Part shown: positions 1 to 5,350 of the stretch, one piece after another | How positions within the stretch are numbered: position 1 is the first letter of the stretch | Layout of the letters: every line of letters starts with the position of its first letter | Origin: a virus | Reading direction: 5' to 3' (one strand) | Virus record (IMG/VR): IMGVR_UViG_3300018083_000088 | Span: 1 to 33,035 of that record | DNA length: 33,035 nt | Program-made: the position numbers and the translations under genes | The notes under the pieces: generated by a model | The model's database searches: none | What the model saw: only the letters and a program-made list of their open reading frames with translations | Told to the model about the DNA's origin: nothing

Positions 1-39
1 GGGGGGGGGGGGGGGGGGGGGGGGGGTGTGGAGGTTTGT
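1..39. other. Poly-G contig end
   Basis: Twenty-six consecutive G are followed by a short stretch that contains one GA (31-32) and one TC (39-40), unlike everything that follows for 4.8 kb. A long G run at an extreme contig end is typical of two-colour Illumina dark cycles or an assembly edge. G-rich DNA is common further in, so a real G tract is possible. I would not interpret it biologically. Confidence 0.7.
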
Positions 40-50
40 CTGGTTGTGGG

Positions 51-85
51 GTGCCGGCAAATAATAGCGTTGCCGGCAAATAATA
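51..85 (+). repeat. Tandem pair of TTGCCGGCAA-palindrome repeats, left end
   Basis: Two copies of (T/G)TGCCGGCAAATAATA start at 51 and 70, a 19-bp period. The core TTGCCGGCAA is a 10-bp palindrome. The ATAATA flank gives each copy a direction. The same unit occurs inverted at 4054-4069 and 4747-4762, near the other end of the GA/TC-free segment, so the pair may be part of an inverted-repeat boundary or a protein-binding array. Confidence 0.7.
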
Positions 86-161
86 CGGTTGCCGGTTGTG
101 GGCAAAAAAATACCCCACCTAACCGTTGCCGGTTGGGTGGGGTGGGTGGTGGGTGGGTTGG

Positions 162-650
162 TTAGCCTACGCAACCCCAACCTTGCGGGGTGGGGTAGGT
201 GGGGTTGTTGCTACCACCTATTGCATAACCTATTTGCCAACCGGCAAGGTTGCCACTACGCATAATAGCGTTGTAGGCTATGCGTTGCGCTATAGCGTAT
301 TGCAATTGTGCCAACGTTGGCGCGGCAACCCATAAGCTATGTTTGCCGGTTGCGGTAAACCTTGCCGCTATGTAACCACCACCAACATACGGTTGGCGTA
401 TTACCGTATAACCGGCAATACAACCTACCATATGCGTATAACCACCCAACGTTGGGTTGGGTGGGGTGGGTAGGTTGGGGTGGGTTGCATTGTAAGCGCG
501 CCATTGCGTAGGGGTGGGGTAGGTTAGCGCAAGGTTATGCGTTGCCATAACCCTACCCGTTGCATAGGCAAGTTTGCGTTGGGTTGCGGTTAACTTGCCG
601 GTTGCGGTTGGGTTGTTGGTTTGCCATATAATGCTTTGGTTTGTGTACAT
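162..650 (-). CDS. Acid-free hypothetical protein (162 aa)
   Basis: Unrecognised protein. The ATG at 650 is chosen over an upstream TTG at 791 because AAAAGGG lies 8 nt before it, the pattern seen at its neighbours. It has no Asp or Glu; it is rich in Ala, Thr, Tyr, Asn and Pro. The middle part (about residues 70-140, around GKHSLWVAAPTLAQLQ) looks like a folded domain, while the ends are Pro/Asn-rich. No signal peptide or clear membrane helix is seen. It is the last gene of the leftward cluster, separated from the next gene by the hairpin module at 698-797. Reading frames are longer by chance here because TGA is absent, so coding status rests on the ribosome site and gene layout, not on length. 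Confidence 0.55.
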   Translation of the reverse strand: MYTNQSIIWQTNNPTATGKLTATQRKLAYATGRVMATHNLALTYPTPTQWRAYNATHPNLPTPPNPTLGGYTHMVGCIAGYTVIRQPYVGGGYIAARFTATGKHSLWVAAPTLAQLQYAIAQRIAYNAIMRSGNLAGWQIGYAIGGSNNPTYPTPQGWGCVG

Positions 651-697
651 TGTTGTTACCCTTTTAAGGTAGGTAGGTGGTGGTGGGTAGGCTATAC

Positions 698-797
698 AAC
701 CGTATGTTGCATAATAAGCAACCCCACCCAACCAACCCCTAACCTTGCGGTTGGGGTGGGTGGGTGGGGTGGGGTTGCCTATATAAAACAACGGTTA
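698..797 (-). repeat. Repeated intergenic module A (27-bp repeat plus G/C-rich hairpin)
   Basis: It begins with a 27-bp sequence (698-724) that is identical at 1279-1305. A large hairpin follows: arms 718-729 and 767-778 pair perfectly over 12 bp, with an inner stem around loop 745-748. It ends with GGTTGCCTATATA and AACAACGGTTA, as module B does. Its place between two same-strand genes suggests a terminator plus promoter or an RNA-processing spacer; that is inference. Confidence 0.65.
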
Positions 798-816
798 GGG
801 GTGGGGTAGGTAGGGG

Positions 817-1224
817 TTAGGGGTTGGGGTAGGTAATAACAACCGCTTGTTTGTTGGTTGGTACACTTGCCGCGTTTTGCAAGGTGTAAATAGCTTGCAA
901 TAAGTGTTGGGTTAATTGCGCTTGCGCTTGCGGGGTTAAACCGCTTTGCAAGGTTAATGGGTATAACTGCAACAAAATTGCGCTTGCGTAGTTAGCGTTG
1001 GTTTGCGCTTGCGTATTGTTGCCGGTTGCCGCGCGTTTTAGGTTGGCGTTGCTAGGTTTAACCAACGTGTAGGTTGCGTTGGCTAACCGTTGCGCTTGCG
1101 CTTGCGCTTTGGCTTGTTGCGCTTTGGCGTAGTTAGCATACGCGCCATATACCCCTTGCGGTTGGTTTGCGCTTGCGGGTTGGGTTGTGGCAACGGTTGG
1201 TTGGGTGGTGGTTTTGCTTTGCAT
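817..1224 (-). CDS. Acid-free Ala/Gln-rich hypothetical protein (135 aa)
   Basis: Unrecognised. The ATG at 1224 is preceded by AAAAAGGGG with 9 nt spacing, a GA-free version of a Shine-Dalgarno site. The protein has no Asp or Glu. It opens with a Thr/Gln/Pro-rich stretch (1-30), then a predicted helical Ala/Gln/Lys segment (about 30-50, AQAQAQ repeats), and a second helical part (about 75-118) with leucines and Gln where acidic residues would be expected in a coiled coil. Only Lys, Arg and His are charged, so it must be basic. It lies between repeat modules A and B, which suggests its own transcript boundaries. It could be a small structural or DNA-binding protein; I see no family motif. Confidence 0.6.
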   Translation of the reverse strand: MQSKTTTQPTVATTQPASANQPQGVYGAYANYAKAQQAKAQAQAQRLANATYTLVKPSNANLKRAATGNNTQAQTNANYASAILLQLYPLTLQSGLTPQAQAQLTQHLLQAIYTLQNAASVPTNKQAVVITYPNP

Positions 1225-1278
1225 GGTATGTTACCCCTTTTTGGGTTGTTGTTGGCAACGGTTGTTGCCGGTTATATG

Positions 1279-1346
1279 CAACCGTATGTTGCATAATAAG
1301 CAACCTAACCGGCAAGGTTAGGTTGCCTATATATAACAACGGTTAT
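1279..1346 (-). repeat. Repeated intergenic module B (27-bp repeat plus perfect hairpin)
   Basis: It has the same 27-bp opening as module A (1279-1305) and the same end (GGTTGCCTATATA, AACAACGGTTA). The hairpin is a perfect 11-bp stem, 1300-1310 with 1316-1326, and a 5-nt loop. The hairpin arms differ from module A in sequence but not in position, which is the covariation-like pattern of a conserved structure. It separates the gene at 817-1224 from the genes upstream of it. Confidence 0.7.
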
Positions 1347-1555
1347 AAATACTTATGTAATGGGTGCAACGGTTGGTTGGGTTGGTGGTGGGTTGGTTTG
1401 CCAACCCCTAACATATACCCCGCACAACGCAACCCAACGTAATACCATTGCCGGTTGCACTTTGCATATGGCGCAAAGCTATAGCCAACATGGGGTTGCG
1501 CTTTGGTGGGTATAAATACGGGGTATAGTTTACTTTTTAGCTTTGGTTGGTACAT
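1343..1555 (-). CDS. Possible acid-free small protein (70 aa)
   Basis: Unrecognised. It overlaps the 3' end of the 243-aa gene by 26 bp and stops at the edge of module B, filling that gap exactly. AAAGG lies 9 nt before its ATG. The product is basic, has no Asp or Glu, and is rich in Tyr, Pro and Lys with two Cys (PYAKCNRQWYYVGLRCAGY). The fit to the gap and the ribosome site favour a real gene; the overlap and the lack of TGA stops in this DNA weaken the case. Confidence 0.42.
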   Translation of the reverse strand: MYQPKLKSKLYPVFIPTKAQPHVGYSFAPYAKCNRQWYYVGLRCAGYMLGVGKPTHHQPNQPLHPLHKYL

Positions 1556-2261
1556 GTTGCTTAACCTTTATGGGTGGTGGGGTTGGGTGGGTTGCTAGGT
1601 ATGCTTGCGGCAAGGTGGGTTGCTTAACCTTGCGCTTTGGTATGCTTGCGTAGGTTATAGCTGTTTTGCTAGGTTGTTGCTTTGGCTTGTTACTTGCCGG
1701 TTGGGTGGTATTTTGCGCTTTGGCTTGTTTGGGTTGCTTTGGTTGCTTAACCTTGCGCGGTTTACTTATGGCTTGTATTGCAAGCGCAAGGTTGTTAACC
1801 GGCAATACCCAAAATTGTTGCATACCATTGTTGGTTAAACTTGCATTAACCGTTAACGGGGTGGGGTTGGTTTTACTTTTGGGTATGTAACATACGGCAA
1901 CCCCAACCCCGTTAATTTGCTGTATGCTTTGCAAATAGCCTATAGCGTTGGCGGTTGTTGTGTAATAGCGTGCAACCCCTACAAACCATTGTTGTTGCGT
2001 ATATGCCAACAATAGCTTTGCGTTGGGGTTAAGTTTTATAGGTTGCTTAACCCTTGCGCTTGCGGGTTGTGGGGTGGTTTTACCCACAACTTTTGGTGGT
2101 GGTAGGTTAGCGGCAACAACGGGGTTGCCGGTTTTTAACAACCGTAATGTGCGCGCTTTGTGGCGCGCAATTGCTTGGCGGTTTTTACTACGCACAACCT
2201 TGCGCTTTGCATTAGGCTGTGGTGGTGGGTAGGTAGGTGGGGTGGGTGGGTTGGTTGCCAT
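1530..2261 (-). CDS. Acid-free, very basic Pro/Lys-rich protein (243 aa)
   Basis: Unrecognised. The ATG at 2261 has AGGGG 7 nt upstream, a site that lies within the stop codon of the preceding gene (10-bp gap), so the two are probably co-transcribed and coupled. Layout: Pro-rich start (1-18), a Lys/Arg-rich patch (about 19-45, KRKVVRSKNRQAIARHKAR), a folded-looking core (about 80-170, LLLAYTQQQWFVGVARYY through FWVLPVNNLALAIQ), then a long tail of KQPK and KVKQP repeats. It has no Asp or Glu in 243 residues. The net charge is strongly positive, so DNA or RNA binding is the simplest guess, not shown by any motif. It is the largest gene of the GA/TC-free segment. Confidence 0.65.
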   Translation of the reverse strand: MATNPPTPPTYPPPQPNAKRKVVRSKNRQAIARHKARTLRLLKTGNPVVAANLPPPKVVGKTTPQPASARVKQPIKLNPNAKLLLAYTQQQWFVGVARYYTTTANAIGYLQSIQQINGVGVAVCYIPKSKTNPTPLTVNASLTNNGMQQFWVLPVNNLALAIQAISKPRKVKQPKQPKQAKAQNTTQPASNKPKQQPSKTAITYASIPKRKVKQPTLPQAYLATHPTPPPIKVKQHVPTKAKK

Positions 2262-2271
2262 TACCCTACCC

Positions 2272-2478
2272 CTACCTAACTACCTTAACAACTTTGCTAG
2301 GTGCAACGCGTAGGGTTGTAGTTAACCCATTTGCATATTGCACAACAACGGTTAAGTAACCGTTGTTGTTGGCTTGTACTGTAGCAAAGTTTTGGTTAGC
2401 TTTGCCGGTTATATGGTTAACGGTTTTTACTATAACCGTTGCACCAAGCGCAATTTGTTGTGTGCTTTGTAGTTGCAT
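2272..2478 (-). CDS. Acid-free small beta-barrel-like protein (68 aa)
   Basis: First gene of the leftward cluster. AAAAGGGG lies 8 nt before the ATG. The pattern ALGATVIVKTVNHITGK, a Gly turn, GYLTVVVQYANG and LRVAPSKVVKV looks like the alternating strands of a small KOW/SH3-like beta barrel, a fold common in proteins that bind nucleic acid or ribosomes. Positions that are usually acidic in such domains (the residue after the first Gly, the turn NNNGY) are Ala or Asn here. No exact family is recognised. The ordered hydrophobic alternation makes this the most convincing protein of the segment. Confidence 0.7.
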   Translation of the reverse strand: MQLQSTQQIALGATVIVKTVNHITGKANQNFATVQANNNGYLTVVVQYANGLTTTLRVAPSKVVKVVR

Positions 2479-2504
2479 TGTTATAACCCCTTTTATAGGT
2501 TGCA

Positions 2505-2554
2505 GTTAACCGGCAACCCCACCCCGCGTTGGGGTGGGTAGGTTGCCGGTTAAC
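2505..2554. other. Long hairpin before the leftward gene cluster
   Basis: A near-perfect inverted repeat: 2505-2518 pairs with 2541-2554 (14 bp), and 2519-2525 with 2531-2537 (7 bp). It has a 5-nt loop and a 3-nt bulge at 2538-2540. It sits just upstream of the ribosome site of the 68-aa gene on the - strand, so it could be a 5' leader structure or the terminator of an upstream transcript. There is no U-tract. Confidence 0.7.
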
Positions 2555-3792
2555 CTTAACTTATAACGGTTGGTTGGTTGGTTGGTTGGTTAGCGGGGTG
2601 GGTTAATGGCGCGGTTTTATGGGGTATTTTACTTTATTTGCATACCCCTTGCCGGTTAACCCACCCTACGCTTTATAGCTTATTAAAATACAGTTTTTAT
2701 GGTAACTTGCCGTTAACGTTTACCCCTTGCATACCCCTTGCACTTATGCTTGCAACAACCCCGCAAGGTTGTTGTAAACAACTATAGTTTACCTACCAAC
2801 CGTTGCCGGTTGGTGGGCTATTTTTAGCCTACCATTACCACCCCTGTACGCATATGCTTATGCGCTATGCTTTGGTTGCCATTACAGGTTATGCGCTAAC
2901 TACGCGCGGTTTTAGCTTTGGTATAGTTACCACCCCACCCCTTGCGGGTTGGGTTGCACAATAGCGGGGTTAATATAGTTGTTGTATATGGCGCGTTGCT
3001 ATAGTGGCACAAAACATGGGTGCGCTTACGGGGTGGGGTATTTGTAACCCTAACCCCGCAACCGGCAACCCCTACTAAAATGCTAACTTATGCGTTGCGT
3101 TGGCAACATACTTTTAACCACAACCTATTGTATTAGGTTTTAACCAACCGTTGTTGGTATTGCGCTTTGGTTGGCTTACCGTTTATAGCCTAGCAACCCA
3201 CCCATATATGCACCCATATATGGGTTGTGCGGGTTGCCGTTGCTAGGTTGGTATTAGGGGTGGTATAACCCACCCACCACCTACCCACCACCCCACCCTT
3301 GCGGGGTGGTGGGTATAACGGCAAGGTTTACAAGCTAATTGCAAAGTTGTGTACTTTTGGCTTGTTACGTTTATTGCTGTATGTACTTGTTAACGTGCGT
3401 TGGTTGGTGGGTTGTTACCCCACCACCCCACTACGCGCATATGGTAGCTAACTTTTACCTTTTACGCGTAGGCTATGTAAAGCGGGTTGTAAACCGGCAA
3501 CAACGCTATAGCATTTAAGCATTGTTGCCAACCCCATGTTGGTAAGTGCAACCCGTTGCGTACTATGCAATGGGTTGCAACCCGTGTAGCTTGCGGGGTG
3601 GGTGGTGGGTGGGTGGGTTGCGCTTGCAACCCCTACCCCACCACCCAACCCCTTACTTAATGTGCAATACTACTATGCATAGCCTAGCATAGCTTGTGGG
3701 GTATGTAAAATTGCAATATAGGTAAAATGCAATAGCGTTGGGGTGGGTTGTTGGGGTGGGTTGCGGCAACCCATTGCCGGTTGCAGTTGTGC

Positions 3793-3816
3793 GGGGTGGG
3801 GTGGGGTGGGGTGGGG
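3793..3816 (+). other. (GGGGT)n G-quadruplex run
   Basis: Five GGGG blocks are separated by single T residues. Four G runs with 1-nt loops are the textbook condition for a very stable parallel G-quadruplex. Looser runs of the same kind occur at 453-490, 750-778 and 799-832. All of these are G-rich on the + strand, the template for leftward transcription. Confidence 0.75.
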
Positions 3817-4053
3817 TTGCATACGCGCGCGCATATATACGCGCGTAGGGTGGGTGGGTAACATGCTTTGTGGCGCGCGTAGGGGTGGGTAGGTGGGGTT
3901 TTAAGGGGTATTTTAGTACTACCCTACTATAAAAATAGCAAAACGCACCTACCCACCCCTACGCGCTTTGTAGGGGTGGTTTACATAACAGGTTAACATA
4001 AAGCGCATAAAACGTTTTAATGGCGCGCGTTGCGGCAACCCAACCGGCAAAAC

Positions 4054-4069
4054 TATTATTTGCCGGCAA
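4054..4069 (-). repeat. Inverted copy of the TTGCCGGCAA repeat
   Basis: TATTATTTGCCGGCAA is the exact reverse complement of the unit at 70-85. The palindrome extends to 14 bp here (4058-4071). See also 4747-4762. Confidence 0.7.
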
Positions 4070-4143
4070 ATTTTAAGGGGTTGTAAGGGGTTGCGGGGTT
4101 GCGTGTAGTGCTATGCGTTGCCGGTTGCCAAAGCGGGGTATAC

Positions 4144-4166
4144 GGTAATGTAAGGTAATAAGGTAA
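4144..4166 (+). repeat. Three GGTAAT iteron-like repeats in AT-rich DNA
   Basis: GGTAAT occurs three times within 23 nt, at the start of a roughly 200-nt A/T-rich stretch (about 4140-4340) that contrasts with the GC-rich DNA to its left. Direct repeats beside AT-rich DNA resemble a replication origin, but no DnaA box could be identified, and the common DnaA box TTATCCACA contains TC, which is excluded here. Confidence 0.35.
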
Positions 4167-4296
4167 TACAACTAATAAAAAAACGTGTATTATAAAAATA
4201 CCCATTTTACTGTATAGGGTAATTGCAACCCTAATACTTTGCTGTACAATACATTGTTGTTTACAATTTGCATTTATGTTAGTTTAGGCTAACTAG

Positions 4297-4782
4297 GCAA
4301 TTTTTGTTGCTTTAGCTTATTGTACAGTATGTTGCATACGCAACGCTATGTTGCATAACATACGCTATGTTGCGCTTTGTGGGTTGGGTTGCCGGTTGCC
4401 GCAACCCCGTTTTTACCCCACCCCGTAACAAAAATTGCGGGGTAATGGCGCGGCAAGGGGTATGCAATTTTTGTTGCGTAATAATAAATGCAACTTGTTT
4501 TTACTTTACACTTATTGTAATTGCCAGTGTAATAATAAAGGTAACTACGGCAATAGGGTTGTAGCAATACCCCATGCTAGTTTATACCTTGCAATGGCAA
4601 TTTGCCGCTTAACCGCAAATAAGGTGGGTACACGGGGTTTTACCATTATTGTAAAGTACCCGCTTTGGGGTGTTTTTTATGTTAAGCTAAAAGTACGCAA
4701 CAAAAATTGCCAACCGCTTTGTGCAACCGGCAACCCCTTACAACCCCATTATTTGCCGGCAAATTGCCGCAATTTTTGTTAC
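4297..4782. repeat. Five copies of a 14-bp repeat GCAATTTTTGTTRC
   Basis: Copies on the + strand are at 4297-4310, 4464-4477 and 4769-4782. Copies on the - strand are at 4425-4438 and 4697-4710. They therefore form inverted pairs (4425/4464 and 4697/4769). Each has a T5/A5 tract in a conserved frame. Such an array is typical of iterons, centromere-like parS arrays or repressor operators. A ParB-like protein is encoded about 1.1 kb to the right, an attractive but unproven partner. Confidence 0.65.
4747..4762 (-). repeat. Second inverted copy of the TTGCCGGCAA repeat
   Basis: Fifteen of 16 bases match the reverse complement of the unit at 70-85, with a 14-bp palindrome at 4751-4764. It lies 60 nt inside the right edge of the GA/TC-free segment, as the copies at 51 and 70 lie just inside the left edge. 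Confidence 0.65.
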
Positions 4783-4838
4783 ATGTTTTTTTGCCGGTTG
4801 GCGCGCGGGGTGGTGGGGTTGTCGGTTAGGTACTTTTG

Positions 4839-4862
4839 GCATATACGCATATGCGTATATGC
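4839..4862. repeat. Perfect 24-bp palindrome at the composition boundary
   Basis: GCATATACGCAT is followed directly by its reverse complement, with no spacer. It lies 16 nt after the first TC (4822) and 12 nt before the first GA (4874), exactly where the composition changes. Possible roles are a dimeric-protein site, a cruciform, a resolution site, or a palindrome-mediated junction made in nature or during amplification. Confidence 0.85.
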
Positions 4863-5176
4863 GCGGGGGGGCGGATCCACCCCATCCCCGATATTTGCAT
4901 CTACCACCCAAATTGATAAGGGAATGAAAGGGATAGTTTGCCCTTAGCATTGTAAAATTTTTTTTTTTTCGAATTATGTAAAGTAAAACTGTCCGTAAAA
5001 ACACCCATTTTTGACCCTTTTACGGAAAATATTTCGCGACGTTAGTCAAGGCTAACTTTTTTGGCTTTTGTTTACATAAAAAACCGTCCAAAAACGCTCA
5101 AAAAGTCCTCAAAAACAGATAAAAACAGATAAAAACGTCTTAAAACATCTTAAAACATCATAATATGTTAAAATTG
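4863..5176. promoter_or_regulatory. AT-rich junction region with curved DNA
   Basis: No gene is seen. GA/TC is present again. Contents in order: a GGATCC; a 12-T run (4958-4969); an inverted repeat of 9 bp, 4992-5000 with 5018-5026; GTTAGTCAAGGCTAAC (5041-5056) followed by six T, which could be a weak + strand terminator; and eight A-tracts starting at 5078, 5090, 5100, 5111, 5121, 5131, 5142 and 5152. The mean spacing is close to 10.6 bp, one helical turn, so the DNA should be intrinsically bent. An origin, packaging or promoter role is inference. Confidence 0.6.
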
Positions 5177-5350
5177 ACCATTTGCGCCATTTTATTTACG
5201 CGCCACAAGCTACGCAAACGCGCCACTTAACCCAAACTACCTAAACAACCTACAACGCGCCCACAGCGCGTTAATTTACGGCTGGCAAGGGGCAAAGCTG
5301 GCATTGTAGCTTTGCCCCTTGCACGCGTAAGCCTAAACCCTAGCTTTCTT
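5177..5350. other. Second GA/TC-free stretch (174 nt)
   Basis: Between GA at 5176-5177 and TC at 5350-5351 there is no GA or TC. Words such as ACGCGCC, TTGCGCC and GCAAGGGG are those of the left segment. It covers the intergenic DNA beyond the end of the leftward phage operon and stops within a few codons of the last gene's end. Confidence 0.9.
5285..5322 (-). terminator. Hairpin ending the leftward phage operon
   Basis: A perfect 15-bp inverted repeat, 5285-5299 with 5308-5322, with an 8-nt loop. It lies 18 nt beyond the stop codon of the last leftward gene. There is no long U-tract on the - strand, so termination may be Rho-assisted or the hairpin may protect the 3' end. Confidence 0.7.

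Larger units (their letters stand above)
2555..4140. other. GA/TC-free stretch without a clear gene
   Basis: I find no reading frame here with both a ribosome site and protein-like composition. It holds several simple hairpins: 3284-3294 with 3303-3313 (11 bp), and 3615-3621 with 3626-3632 (7 bp). It also has the (GGGGT) run at 3793-3816 and an alternating purine/pyrimidine CGCGCGC/ATATATA tract at 3822-3846 that could form Z-DNA. Short ORFs at 3448-3648 and 3673-3864 (- strand) are compositional. Confidence 0.6.
40..4822. other. GA/TC-free DNA segment
   Basis: These 4783 nt contain no GA and no TC dinucleotide on either strand; the flanking occurrences are TC at 39-40 and TC at 4822-4823. 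The other dinucleotides are present. GG/CC, TTG/CAA, GTT/AAC and TGC/GCA words dominate. As a result TGA stops, Asp and Glu codons, TCN serine, AGA arginine, canonical tRNA T-loops (GTTCGA) and AGGAGG ribosome sites cannot exist here. The segment still holds a plausible five-gene leftward cluster (162-2478) followed by about 2.3 kb with no clear gene. I know of no described element with this property; that is a statement about my knowledge, not a search result. Confidence 0.98.

Noticed and set aside
2578-2787. A 69-aa hydrophobic + strand frame
   Set aside because: It has no ATG start, no AAGGGG-type site, and begins in a simple GGTT repeat.
3838-3847. TACGCGCGTA, like the core of N15-type protelomerase sites
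   Set aside because: The symmetry does not extend beyond 10 bp, no protelomerase gene is seen, and CGCG words are common in this segment.
3181-3900. CRISPR-like array from the repeated GGGTGG/CCACCC words
   Set aside because: There is no constant repeat-spacer period, and no cas genes are present.
4278-4293. Resemblance to a DtxR/IdeR iron-box (TTAGGTTAGGCTAACCTAA)
   Set aside because: It matches the centre only and there is no iron gene nearby. It is better explained as one copy of the block shared with 5041-5056.
40-4822. tRNA or rRNA genes in the left segment
   Set aside because: Canonical tRNA T-arms (GTTCGA) and conserved rRNA stretches need GA or TC, which are absent.
4435-4947. A 170-aa + strand frame crossing the composition boundary
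   Set aside because: Its composition changes abruptly with the DNA, it has no ribosome site, and long frames are favoured in GA-free DNA because TGA cannot occur.
40-5350. Treating the left part simply as an unrelated chimeric contig
   Set aside because: This cannot be excluded, but GA/TC-free DNA also occurs at 5177-5350 and 22165-22321 inside phage DNA, and sequence blocks are shared across the boundary, so I did not adopt it.
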